64,000 bases of DNA from Roseobacter sp. (GTDB lineage: Bacteria; Pseudomonadota; Alphaproteobacteria; Rhodobacterales; Rhodobacteraceae): positions 1-64,000 of the forward strand of contig JADFAE010000026.1 of the NCBI GenBank assembly GCA_015665415.1, written 5' to 3'. Under the pieces are notes generated by a model, which saw only the letters and a program-made list of their open reading frames with translations, made no database searches and was not told the DNA's origin. The translations under genes and the position numbers were made by a program. Below are positions 9,778 to 17,292 of the stretch, one piece after another; positions within the stretch are counted from its first letter, which is position 1; each line of letters opens with the position of its first letter.

Positions 9778-11106
9778 TTAAGCCGTCGGCAGCGCGGATG
9801 AAATCGCCTGATCCAGCTTATCCACCACTTCACCAATTTGAGCGTCAGAGATGATGAAAGGTGGCGCCAGCAGGATGTGATCCCCCAGACGCCCATCGCG
9901 GGTGCCCGACATCGGGTAACAGATCAAACCGGCGTCAAAGGCCGCTTTCTTGATTTTGCCGGCCAGCCCCAGTGCAGGGTCAAATGGTGCCTTGCTGTCA
10001 CGATCCGCCACCAGCTCCAGCCCACGGAACAGGCCTCGGCCGCGAATGTCGCCCACATGGGCATGCTGACCAAAGCGATCCTCCAGTGCAGCCTGCAACT
10101 GAAGGCCCATCTGTTGGCACCGCGCGATCAGGTCCCGCTGCTGCATCTGCTGGACCACGGCCAGACCAGCTGCGGTTGCCACCGGATGGCCAATATAGGT
10201 GTGTCCATGCTGGAAAAAGCCGCTGCCCCCGGCGATGGAATCGTAGATTTCACCACTGCACAGCATCGCGCCAATGGGCTGGTATCCTGCTCCCAAACCC
10301 TTGGCGATGCACAGGATATCAGGAGCGACCTCATCCGCGTCACAGGCAAAAAGATGACCGGTGCGCCCCATGCCGCACATGACCTCATCCAGGATCAGCA
10401 AAACGCCATATTGATCACAGATCTCGCGAATACGCTTGAAGTACCCCGCCACGGCAGGCACCGCGCCGGAGGTGGCCCCAACCACGGGTTCCGCCATGAA
10501 GGCCATGACAGTCTCCGGACCCAAGCGCAGAATTTCGGTCTCCAGCTCATTGGCGACGCGCTGACCATAGTCATGGCTGCTCTCACCTTCAGCCCGGTCG
10601 GCATATTCAAAACAAGGGGCGATATGCGACACCCCGATCAACAGCGGGTCAAACTGCTGCCTGCGCCAGGCATTGCCACCTGCCGCCAGCGCTCCAAGCG
10701 TGTTGCCATGATAGCTTTGGCGGCGCGCAATCAGGTGTCGACGCTCGGGCTCACCGCGCTCCAGATGGTACTGGCGCGCCAATTTGATCGCCGCTTCGGT
10801 GGCTTCAGAGCCGCCCGAGACAAAATAGACCCGATCCAGGCCATCAGGTGCCTGTGAAATCAACAGATCCGCCAGCGCCTCTGCCGGTTCGGAGGTCATG
10901 AACCCGGTATGGGCAAAGGCCAGCTTGCCGACTTGCTCCTGCACAGCAGCAATCACCGCTGCATCGCTATGCCCCAGACAAGAAACCGCCGCCCCGCCTG
11001 AGCCGTCAAAGTAGCGCTTGCCACCGGCATCGATCAGATAGCAGCCGTCACCTGCAACGGCCGTTGGCAGCTTGGCCTTGGTGTGGCGCGGAAATACATG
11101 GCTCAT
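9778..11106 (-). CDS. Class III (omega) aminotransferase
   Basis: This is a 442-residue PLP enzyme of the aspartate aminotransferase fold type I, class III. The cofactor motif LILDEVMCGMGRTG and the Schiff-base lysine in DILCIAKGLGAGYQPIGAM are intact. It lies 3 bases after the BKACE-type gene, so the two form an operon. An omega-aminotransferase followed by a beta-keto-acid cleavage enzyme would suit a route in which a beta-amino acid is deaminated to a beta-keto acid and then cleaved with acetyl-CoA. The pair is divergent from tpa, but the substrate cannot be read from sequence. It is clearly distinct from Tpa further right. Confidence 0.85.
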   Translation of the reverse strand: MSHVFPRHTKAKLPTAVAGDGCYLIDAGGKRYFDGSGGAAVSCLGHSDAAVIAAVQEQVGKLAFAHTGFMTSEPAEALADLLISQAPDGLDRVYFVSGGSEATEAAIKLARQYHLERGEPERRHLIARRQSYHGNTLGALAAGGNAWRRQQFDPLLIGVSHIAPCFEYADRAEGESSHDYGQRVANELETEILRLGPETVMAFMAEPVVGATSGAVPAVAGYFKRIREICDQYGVLLILDEVMCGMGRTGHLFACDADEVAPDILCIAKGLGAGYQPIGAMLCSGEIYDSIAGGSGFFQHGHTYIGHPVATAAGLAVVQQMQQRDLIARCQQMGLQLQAALEDRFGQHAHVGDIRGRGLFRGLELVADRDSKAPFDPALGLAGKIKKAAFDAGLICYPMSGTRDGRLGDHILLAPPFIISDAQIGEVVDKLDQAISSALPTA

Positions 11107-11109
11107 GTC

Positions 11110-11898
11110 TCAACCTTTTCTCAATTCGTGACCCGCGACAGACGCCGCCTTTATCAGCCCTGCTACCGAAGCCGCATTATCTGCCAACAAATCCCCTTGC
11201 GGGGTTTCGATGTTGTTTTCAAACCCGATGCGGGTATTGCCACCCGCCTGGATCGCGGCCAGCAGACAGGCCTGTTCCTGCCGCCCAAAAGCGCAGAGGC
11301 TCCAATTGAGCTGCATCGACTCTGCCACCTTCAAAAAGGGCAGCAAATCATCAGGCGCAGCAGCAACCGGGGGCACGTATTTGCCCAAGACAAAAATCGC
11401 ATCGCGCATCTGGGTTGGCACCAGTCCACTGTCATACCAGGCCTGAAGCTGCGCAATACATTTTGGTGAATAGAGAATATGCTGAACCTGCGTGCCCGCT
11501 TCATCGCAAAGCGCATAGGCCCGCGCCGCCCCCTGCGGATCCTGCGCCATCTCGCGCACCGAGACCGACGCCGCAGTAGGGCGCAGTTCCGCCAGACAGG
11601 AGAGCTGCTCTTGTGGCGTATAGATCCCGGCACTTTCGGTGGTGATCTGAATTGCCAGACCCGGAGCCGCCTCTGCAACGGCAGACATGGCCTCGCGGTA
11701 GCGTCCCGCATCCAGCGAATGACGCCCGGACCCATCGCGCACATGCAAATGGAATCCGCTGACGCCCAACTGCTGGCAAGCCCGCGCCACCTGCGCCAGC
11801 TCTGGGGCGGTCATCGGCAGCGCCGGGTGATCCGATTTCTGACGACGCGCCCCATTGGGGGCCACCATCACCTGATACTCTGCCACATCTGGCCTCAT
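11110..11898 (-). CDS. BKACE-family beta-keto acid cleavage enzyme (DUF849)
   Basis: This protein of about 262 residues belongs to the 3-keto-5-aminohexanoate cleavage (BKACE) family, which uses acetyl-CoA to split beta-keto acids into acetoacetate and a CoA ester. The metal-binding HLHVRDGSGRH motif and the C-terminal RIGFENN motif are present. I prefer the ATG at 11898 (MRPDVAEYQV), though TTG 11964 preceded by GGAAAG would give a 22-residue extension. The family has many substrate specificities, and the partner aminotransferase suggests a beta-amino acid-derived substrate (inference). It is divergent from tpa across about 360 bases. Confidence 0.8.
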   Translation of the reverse strand: MRPDVAEYQVMVAPNGARRQKSDHPALPMTAPELAQVARACQQLGVSGFHLHVRDGSGRHSLDAGRYREAMSAVAEAAPGLAIQITTESAGIYTPQEQLSCLAELRPTAASVSVREMAQDPQGAARAYALCDEAGTQVQHILYSPKCIAQLQAWYDSGLVPTQMRDAIFVLGKYVPPVAAAPDDLLPFLKVAESMQLNWSLCAFGRQEQACLLAAIQAGGNTRIGFENNIETPQGDLLADNAASVAGLIKAASVAGHELRKG

Positions 11899-12261
11899 GA
11901 CTTGTTTTGCAGCGCGACGATGGCCAGTCGCGCAGATGATCTCAAGATCCAACTTCAAGTACAAATGTTCTTTCCAGCTCGTTCCTCTACCCGCCTCGTC
12001 AATTTAGGAGCCTGATCAACCTGGCAAGTTTGGGGGCAGGACAGATCAATCAGTTGGGCCAAGGGAAAATTCCCATTCCCAACCATCTGATTAGGCTCCC
12101 CAAGACTGGTCTCAAGATTTGAAAAGATGCAACTGGCTGCAAAGCAGGGTATCATCTGGACCTAGAGTATCGGGCAAATATGGCGTTTCGTCAGGATAGA
12201 ACGACTCCGGCTGACAGGCAGCTGGCAGACACCCAACTCTTTTAATATGGAAGGACATGTC
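11899..12261. promoter_or_regulatory. Divergent region between the BKACE gene and tpa
   Basis: About 360 bases carry the TauR-like direct repeats described separately and the tpa ribosome-binding site (AAGGA at 12251-12255). A small inverted repeat, GGGAA-aa-TTCCC, lies at about 12063-12074. No leftward-facing TauR-like repeat of good quality precedes the BKACE gene, so its membership in the taurine regulon is unsupported. No RNA gene is seen. Confidence 0.5.
12133..12165 (+). promoter_or_regulatory. TauR-type direct repeats upstream of tpa
   Basis: CTGGCTGCAA (12133-12142) and CTGGACCTAG (12156-12165) are direct repeats 23 bases apart, about 96 bases before the tpa start. The second is close to the CTGGACTTAA-like half-site that I recall for TauR regulators in Rhodobacter relatives, where TauR is known to bind direct repeats upstream of tpa. 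A weaker copy, CTGGTCTCAA, lies at 12106. Confidence 0.6.
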
Positions 12262-13659
12262 ATGGACGGCACGTTCAACGAAAACGATCTCAGCCGGGTA
12301 GTTGCGGCTGACAAAGCTCATGTCTGGCATCACCTGGTACAGCATAAACCCTTTGAAGAAAGTGATCCTCGTATCATCGTCGAGGGCAAGGGTATGCGCG
12401 TCTGGGATCAGAACGGCAAAGAATACCTGGATGCGGTGTCCGGCGGCGTCTGGACCGTCAACGTCGGCTACGGCCGCGAAGAGATCTGCAAATCCGTCTA
12501 CGACCAGATGATGAAACTGTGCTATTTTGCCCAGTCCGCAGGCTCGATCCCCGGTGCATTGTTTGCCGAGAAACTGATCGAAAAGATGCCGGGCATGAGC
12601 CGCGTCTACTATAACAACTCCGGCTCCGAGGCGAATGAGAAAGCCTTTAAGATGGTGCGCCAGATCGCGCACAAGAAATACGGCGGCAAGAAAACCAAGA
12701 TCCTGTATCGCGACCGCGACTATCACGGCTCCACTCTGGCGGCGATGTCCGCTGGTGGCCAGGATGAGCGCAACGCGCAATACGGCCCCTTTGCGCCCGA
12801 CTTTGTCCGCGTGCCCCATTGCATGGAATACCGCAAGCATGAGTTGGGCCTGGAGCATCTGTCGGGTCGTGACTTTGGCATTGCCGCTGCCAATGCCATC
12901 GAAGAAGTAATCCTGCGCGAAGGCCCCGAAACCGTTGGTGCGCTCTGCCTGGAGCCCGTCACCGCGGGCGGTGGCGTGATCGAGGCCCCCGAAGGCTATT
13001 GGGAGCGCGTGCAGGAGATCTGCAAACAGTATGACGTGCTGCTGCACATCGATGAAGTGGTCTGTGGCGTTGGCCGCACCGGTACCTGGTTTGGCTATCA
13101 GCACTACGGGATCAAACCCGATTTTGTCACCATGGCCAAAGGTGTTGCCTCCGGCTATGCGGCGATTGCTCTATTGGTCACCACCGAAGAGGTCTTTGAC
13201 ATGTTCAAGGACGATGCCTCGGATCCGATGAGCTATTTCCGCGACATCTCTACCTTTGGCGGCTGCACCTCTGGCCCTGCTGCGGCGCTGGAAAACATGC
13301 GCATCATCGAAGATGAAGGCCTGCTGGAAAATTGCACCGCAATGGGTGAGCGGATGATGAACAATCTGTTGGCGCTGAAAGAAAAGCACCCTGTCATTGG
13401 CGATGTACGCGGCAAGGGTCTGTTCCTTGGTGCCGAACTGGTGAGCGACCGCGAGACCAAAGAGCCAGTGGACGAGAAACTCGCCCAGCAGGTGGTTGGC
13501 GATTGCGGGGCCCAAGGCGTTTTGATCGGTGTTACCAACCGCTCCATTCCCGGAAAGAACAACACGCTCTGCTTCAGCCCCGCGCTGATCGCTACTGCCG
13601 ATGACATCGATGCCATCACCGATGCCGTCGACAAGGCCCTGACCAAGGTCTTTGGCTAA
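12262..13659 (+). CDS. tpa: Taurine-pyruvate aminotransferase
   Basis: This 465-residue class III aminotransferase moves the amino group of taurine to pyruvate, giving sulfoacetaldehyde and alanine in the cytoplasm. The PLP motifs LLHIDEVVCGVGRTG and FVTMAKGVASGYAAI (Schiff-base Lys) are intact. The N-terminal VWHHLVQHKPF and the YFRDISTFGG segment are as I know them from Tpa. The start is ATG 12262, with GAAGGA 7 bases upstream; ATG 12247 lacks a site. TauR-like repeats precede it, and xsc, pta and the sulfite genes lie 5 kb downstream. No alanine dehydrogenase or tauABC importer is in the window. Confidence 0.93.
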   Translation: MDGTFNENDLSRVVAADKAHVWHHLVQHKPFEESDPRIIVEGKGMRVWDQNGKEYLDAVSGGVWTVNVGYGREEICKSVYDQMMKLCYFAQSAGSIPGALFAEKLIEKMPGMSRVYYNNSGSEANEKAFKMVRQIAHKKYGGKKTKILYRDRDYHGSTLAAMSAGGQDERNAQYGPFAPDFVRVPHCMEYRKHELGLEHLSGRDFGIAAANAIEEVILREGPETVGALCLEPVTAGGGVIEAPEGYWERVQEICKQYDVLLHIDEVVCGVGRTGTWFGYQHYGIKPDFVTMAKGVASGYAAIALLVTTEEVFDMFKDDASDPMSYFRDISTFGGCTSGPAAALENMRIIEDEGLLENCTAMGERMMNNLLALKEKHPVIGDVRGKGLFLGAELVSDRETKEPVDEKLAQQVVGDCGAQGVLIGVTNRSIPGKNNTLCFSPALIATADDIDAITDAVDKALTKVFG

Positions 13660-13687
13660 GAAACTCGGTCACATATCAATTTCGAAG

Positions 13688-13713
13688 CGCTCCGGTTTTG
13701 CCGGGGCGTTTTT
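13688..13713 (+). terminator. Rho-independent terminator after tpa
   Basis: The stem CGCTCCGG / CCGGGGCG (one G-T pair) has a short T-rich loop and is followed by TTTTT, 29 bases after the tpa stop. This makes tpa a single-gene transcript. Confidence 0.8.
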
Positions 13714-13798
13714 CATTTCAACTCAAAACAGAAGGCGCACCTTGAAAAGCAACCTAGAATCCCCATGTTAAGCTCCAGGCTTGGCTTCAAGGATTGCG

Positions 13799-14188
13799 AT
13801 GTTTTCATTTCTGACGCGCATACTCGGCCAATACAGGGCAGAAGTGCTGCGCTACTATGTCAGAGAATATGCTGTTCTTAGCATCGCAGCCATACTAGCC
13901 GTTGCTGGAATGCTTTCCCTGTTCCTTTTCTTGGACCCAGAGCGACACGTTCATGATAGCTATGTCATTGGCGATGTGTCCGGTGTGCTCCACACTTCAA
14001 GTGACATCAGTAATCGTTTCATTGTCGATGTTCGCCTCCCAGATGGCTCCAGCCACCGATTGACTACTCGACACGGAAATATCATGGGCTCGATCTCGGA
14101 CCGCGCGTGCCTCGAACGCAGGCGCAAAGAACCAAGTGGCCGCGTATTTTATTCCCTTTCCCCTGCCCAAAAGTGCAAGGACTGGTAA
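13799..14188 (+). CDS. Small membrane-anchored hypothetical protein
   Basis: This 129-residue protein is not recognised. The ATG at 13799 has AAGGA at the right distance; the upstream TTG at 13781 does not. Residues about 24-48 (AVLSIAAILAVAGMLSLFLFL) form one membrane segment. A soluble part of about 80 residues with beta-strand-like pattern follows (SYVIGDVSGVLHT, FIVDVRLPDGSS, HRLTTRHGNIMGSI). It ends with a basic Cys-containing tail. The base composition is poorer in GC than its neighbours. The gene stands alone between the tpa terminator and an acetyltransferase gene. Confidence 0.6.
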   Translation: MFSFLTRILGQYRAEVLRYYVREYAVLSIAAILAVAGMLSLFLFLDPERHVHDSYVIGDVSGVLHTSSDISNRFIVDVRLPDGSSHRLTTRHGNIMGSISDRACLERRRKEPSGRVFYSLSPAQKCKDW

Positions 14189-14308
14189 GGCCAATCCAGA
14201 TTGAGGCATCCCAATTGGACTGACACTTTTGAACAATAGTGGCTCTTTTCAGCGGGCCGCTTAACCTGCAGTCTGGCCCAAACACCACCTCGACGAAGGA
14301 CTTCTACC

Positions 14309-14890
14309 ATGTGGGCCAAACCCATCACTCTCTCCGGCAGCCAGGTCACACTTGCGCCGCTGTCCCAGGCCCATGCCGCAGATCTGGCCGAGGCCAGCGC
14401 CGATGGCAATCTCAGCCAGCTCTGGTACACCTCGGTTCCCGCCCCCGCTGATGTCCCAGCGGAAATCGACCGCCGCCTCGCGCTGCAACGGACAGGCAGC
14501 ATGGTGGCCTTTGCCATTCTGGATGCCCAGGGCCGCCCCGTCGGCATGACCACCTACATGAATATTGATGCCGCCAACCAGCGGCTGGAAATCGGCTCGA
14601 CCTGGTATCGTAAATCGGTGCAGCGTTCCGGCCTCAACACCGAATGCAAATTGCTGATGCTACGGCACGCCTTTGAGACCCTCGGTGCCATCGCGGTGGA
14701 GTTCCGCACCCATCGGCTCAATCAGCAAAGCCGCCGTGCGATCGAGCGTCTCGGGGCGCAGCTGGATGGTGTTTTGCGCGCCCATATGAAGATGCCCAAT
14801 GGCACCCTGCGCGACACTGCCGTCTATTCCATCACCGCCGCGGACTGGCCGACAATTCAGGCGCATCTGACCCATGCGCTGACCCGTTAA
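14309..14890 (+). CDS. RimJ/RimL-type GNAT acetyltransferase
   Basis: This 193-residue protein has the ribosomal-protein-serine/alanine acetyltransferase-like GNAT architecture: an N-terminal ITLSGSQVTLAPLSQAHAADL, the central GMTTYMNIDAANQRLEIGSTWYR, the NTECKLLMLRHAFE helix and the final FRTHRLNQQSRRAIERLGAQLDGVLR. Members acetylate N-termini of proteins or small metabolites; the target here cannot be told. It is a single gene, not evidently tied to the taurine genes on either side. Confidence 0.85.
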   Translation: MWAKPITLSGSQVTLAPLSQAHAADLAEASADGNLSQLWYTSVPAPADVPAEIDRRLALQRTGSMVAFAILDAQGRPVGMTTYMNIDAANQRLEIGSTWYRKSVQRSGLNTECKLLMLRHAFETLGAIAVEFRTHRLNQQSRRAIERLGAQLDGVLRAHMKMPNGTLRDTAVYSITAADWPTIQAHLTHALTR

Positions 14891-15249
14891 CCGCGGCGGC
14901 TTATCCTTGACGCAGATACTCTGCACAGACTGGCAACAGCCCCCTGAGGGGCGGGCCTGGCCTTCAGGGGCATCTCGGAAAAGCCCGCTTATCTTGTGGC
15001 GGCAACAGATCTTTCCACGCGCGCAAGATATGTCCAGCCACAACAGCGCCGCGCGGCAGCGCGGCGCCTGGCCCAACGGGAGGCAGGCATTCTGCGAATG
15101 ACAATCTCCGGGCGGGAGCCCCCTCTTTCCCAAGCGGGAGCCACGCCAAAACACTGTCGCCCCGCTGTCGGGTGAATGTCGTGTTGCTGTCGTGGCTCTT
15201 GGCGTAACATGCCCCTAACTGTCGGCACAGAACAGAAGGAACACCCTGC
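14891..15249. other. Intergenic region holding a structured repeat
   Basis: About 360 bases without a gene. The middle is occupied by copy A of the dispersed hairpin repeat described separately (15046-15118). The last 15 bases hold the GAAGGA site of the HTH-2TM gene. The first 100 bases contain CCCTGAGGGGCGGG-type GC-rich sequence with no clear function. No tRNA or coding frame with support is seen. Confidence 0.5.
15046..15118 (+). repeat. Dispersed hairpin repeat, copy A
   Basis: A 9-bp perfect stem GCGCCGCGC / GCGCGGCGC (15046-15067) is followed by GCCCAACGGGAGG at 15071-15083 and GGGCGGGAG at 15110-15118. The same order of hairpin, GGCCCAACGGGAG and GGGCGGGAG occurs at 47461-47535 and, inverted, at 42985-43064. 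It resembles a REP/BIME-like intergenic element. Confidence 0.75.
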
Positions 15250-15741
15250 GTGATTGTCAGAAAACTCCGTCTCGAAAAGGGATATTCGCAAGAGCAACTG
15301 GCCGAAATGGCCGGGATCAGCACCCGGACCCTGCAGCGCATTGAACGCGGTGCCACTGCCAGTCCGGAAACCCTGAAATGCATTGCCTCTGTTCTGGAAA
15401 CGGATTTCACCAATCTCAGAAAGGAGCCAGACATGCCAACTCAACCCGCCCCCGGATTGCCCGAACTTCCGGCCCATGAGCGCGAAGCCCTCGAATATGT
15501 GCGCGACATCAAGTCCTTTTACATGCATGCCCTGCAATACGGCGTTGTGATGTTGGGGCTCCTGGTGCTGAATTTGGTGACCAGCCCTGGTTATTTCTGG
15601 GTGATCTGGCCCGCCTTGGGCTGGGGCATAGGCGTCGTTGCCCATGGGCTCAGCACCTTTGAGGTGATCAATGTCTTTGGTGATGATTGGGAGCGACGCC
15701 AGATCGACAAGCGCATTCGCCGCAACAGGCGGCGCAGCTGA
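15250..15741 (+). CDS. XRE-type regulator fused to a 2TM domain
   Basis: This 163-residue protein starts at GTG 15250, with GAAGGA nearby. Residues 1-60 form a Cro/C1-type helix-turn-helix (VRKLRLEKGYSQEQLAEMAGISTRTLQRIERG). Residues about 75-163 match the 2TM domain: a short amphipathic lead, two membrane helices (YGVVMLGLLVLNLV and YFWVIWPALGWGIGVVAHGL), then a conserved WERRQIDKRI tail. Such proteins are membrane-tethered DNA-binding proteins of unknown signal. No obvious target gene is beside it; the convergent permease operon follows. Confidence 0.8.
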   Translation: MIVRKLRLEKGYSQEQLAEMAGISTRTLQRIERGATASPETLKCIASVLETDFTNLRKEPDMPTQPAPGLPELPAHEREALEYVRDIKSFYMHALQYGVVMLGLLVLNLVTSPGYFWVIWPALGWGIGVVAHGLSTFEVINVFGDDWERRQIDKRIRRNRRRS

Positions 15742-15764
15742 ACCGATACAGGCGGGTCACAGAA

Positions 15765-15788
15765 AACAGGGCCAAGAGCGGCCCTGTT
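15765..15788. terminator. Terminator hairpin between convergent genes
   Basis: A perfect 9-bp stem AACAGGGCC / GGCCCTGTT with a 6-base loop. Read leftward it is followed by TTTTCT, so it most likely ends the permease operon. It may also serve the HTH-2TM gene. Confidence 0.7.
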
Positions 15789-15810
15789 CGATCTTTATAC
15801 AAAACGCCGC

Positions 15811-16857
15811 TCAGATCATCTGGAACACGATGCCAGAGACAATGGCCCCGCTGACGCCCAGCCCCAGATAGGTGGCAAAGACCTGCGGCTTTACCAGAGA
15901 CCAGACCGCTGCCATCGCCGGGATAGAGCTCACCGCGCCGGCCACCATAAAGGCCATCGCCGCCCCCGGGGTCATCCCCTGCTCCAGCAGCCCGGCCAAC
16001 AGCGGCGGTGCAACATAGGAGTTGAGGTAAGCAGGCATGCCCACCAAGGCTGCAATAGCAATCGGCAACACCCCTTCGCCGCCCACAGCCTTGGCAATCA
16101 GATCGGCGGGAACATAGTTCACCAAAATGGCTTCCAACACATAGGCCAGTGCCAACCATTTCAACAGAAACAGCCCGTTGCTGACAAACTCCTCGCGAAA
16201 CGTCTGACGCCGCGCGTCCTGCTGCCAAAACCGCCAGTGCGGCTTGTCCTCCAGCCTGGGCCCAGCGCAGCCGCAGGCAGAACGGCTCTGCGCCTGTTTC
16301 AGCGGGCTGGAAAACGCTCCATGCCCCATGAGTGTTTTAATGAAGAAGCCGCCAAACAGCCCCAGCACGACGGCAATCACGGCCTTGCCGATGGCAAAAT
16401 CCCACCCCAACGCGCCTGCCGTAATCAACAGGGTGGGCGGGTCAATCAGCGGCGAGGCCAGCCAAAAGGCCATCACCGCCGACAGCGGCGCGCCCAGCGC
16501 CAAGAGCCCGGCAATAAAAGGGATCACCTCACAGGAACAAAACGGTGCCAAGCCCCCAAACAGAGCCGCCAGAAAAATCATCCGGGTTTCACGGCCCTCA
16601 AAAGCGCGCGCCACCATGACCTCTGCGCCGGTGGCCTTGAGGTAGGACAACAGCAGCACCGCAAAGAGAATATATTGCCCGGTATGGACCAGTGCAGCTG
16701 CTGCAAAGGACAGAACCGACATAAAGTTGCCCGGGTCCAACAGGGCCACAGCAATCAGGATCGCCACACTCAGCGTCCAGGGCGTTTTCAGCCAGGTCAG
16801 AGAAAAGCCAGCGCTCTTAGGTGCTTGCGAGGGGGAGTTTTGCGACAGATCAGCCAT
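15811..16857 (-). CDS. UPF0718/COG0701 permease (ArsP-like)
   Basis: This 348-residue integral membrane protein has about 8 to 10 membrane segments, starting LKTPWTLSVAILIAVALLDPG. It carries the family hallmark FGGLAPFCSCEVIPFIAGLLALGAPLSAVMAF and the matching C-terminal GMPAYLNSYVAPPLLAGLLEQG half. A cytoplasmic loop has CGCAGPR. Relatives include ArsP, an efflux permease for trivalent organoarsenicals, and permeases of unknown substrate. The start overlaps the arsR-like gene by 8 bases, so the two are one operon. TauR-like repeats lie upstream of the operon, so a role in sulfonate or sulfite metabolism is an alternative to metalloid export. Confidence 0.85.
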   Translation of the reverse strand: MADLSQNSPSQAPKSAGFSLTWLKTPWTLSVAILIAVALLDPGNFMSVLSFAAAALVHTGQYILFAVLLLSYLKATGAEVMVARAFEGRETRMIFLAALFGGLAPFCSCEVIPFIAGLLALGAPLSAVMAFWLASPLIDPPTLLITAGALGWDFAIGKAVIAVVLGLFGGFFIKTLMGHGAFSSPLKQAQSRSACGCAGPRLEDKPHWRFWQQDARRQTFREEFVSNGLFLLKWLALAYVLEAILVNYVPADLIAKAVGGEGVLPIAIAALVGMPAYLNSYVAPPLLAGLLEQGMTPGAAMAFMVAGAVSSIPAMAAVWSLVKPQVFATYLGLGVSGAIVSGIVFQMI

Positions 16858-17161
16858 CGTTTGCAGCCTCTTGTGTTTGGTCGGCGCAGCATTCGCTGAG
16901 GATGAAATCAGCCAATCTCTGCAACTGGTCGAAATTGGCCCGGTTGAGAATGCTGCGCCCGACGCGCTCTTGCTGGACGACGTCGGCGCCGGTCAGGAAT
17001 TTCAGATGATGGGCCAGCGTTGAAGGCGCAATACCGGTGCGGTCCTGGATTTCGCTGACGGTTACTCCCTGGTGTCCGGCCCGGATCAGACAGCGCAGCA
17101 CTTGCAAACGCGCCTCCGATCCCATTGCGGCAAAGCCCTGCGCCGCCTCTTCCCACAACAT
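16850..17161 (-). CDS. ArsR-family transcriptional regulator
   Basis: This 103-residue winged-helix repressor has an AMGSEARLQVLRCLIRAG N-terminal helix, the recognition helix TGIAPSTLAHHLKFLTGADVV, and the wing QQERVGRSILNRANF. A Cys pair near the C-terminus (LSECCADQ) may sense metal or thiol-reactive compounds. The ATG at 17161 has GGAGTGA upstream. It overlaps the permease gene and has a clear inverted-repeat operator 24 bases upstream, so it should autoregulate the operon. Confidence 0.88.
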   Translation of the reverse strand: MLWEEAAQGFAAMGSEARLQVLRCLIRAGHQGVTVSEIQDRTGIAPSTLAHHLKFLTGADVVQQERVGRSILNRANFDQLQRLADFILSECCADQTQEAANDG

Positions 17162-17184
17162 GTCATGTCACTCCAATTGATTCG

Positions 17185-17221
17185 ATAAAACTAGTTATAT
17201 AGTTTTATATTCACATTGCAA
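17185..17221 (-). promoter_or_regulatory. ArsR operator overlapping the arsR-permease promoter
   Basis: A perfect inverted repeat ATAAAACTA (17185-17193) and TAGTTTTAT (17200-17208) with a 6-base spacer. Read leftward, TTGCAA (17216-17221) and the TATAAC-like sequence inside the repeat make a plausible -35/-10 pair. A repressor bound here would block RNA polymerase. Confidence 0.65.
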
Positions 17222-17245
17222 CCCCATGGATTTCCACCCATCCGT

Positions 17246-17277
17246 CTAAGTCCAGATTGCACCCGCCTTATGTCCAC
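17246..17277 (-). promoter_or_regulatory. TauR-type direct repeats facing the arsR-permease operon
   Basis: On the minus strand, GTGGACATAA (17268-17277) and CTGGACTTAG (17246-17255) are direct repeats 22 bases apart. The proximal one is 84 bases from the arsR start, the same distance as the proximal repeat upstream of xsc from its start. The pair also lies just in front of the tauR start (17293), so it could mediate autorepression of tauR. Confidence 0.55.
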
Positions 17278-17292
17278 CTTAAGGTGCCCGTC

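Noticed and set aside
9838-10857. Forward 339-residue frame
   Set aside because: Antisense to the aminotransferase, whose PLP motifs are intact.
12112-13104. Leftward 330-residue frame
   Set aside because: Antisense to tpa; no recognisable motifs.
14891-15249. tRNA or riboswitch in the gene-free stretch
   Set aside because: No cloverleaf or known aptamer pattern was found by eye; the main structure is the dispersed repeat.
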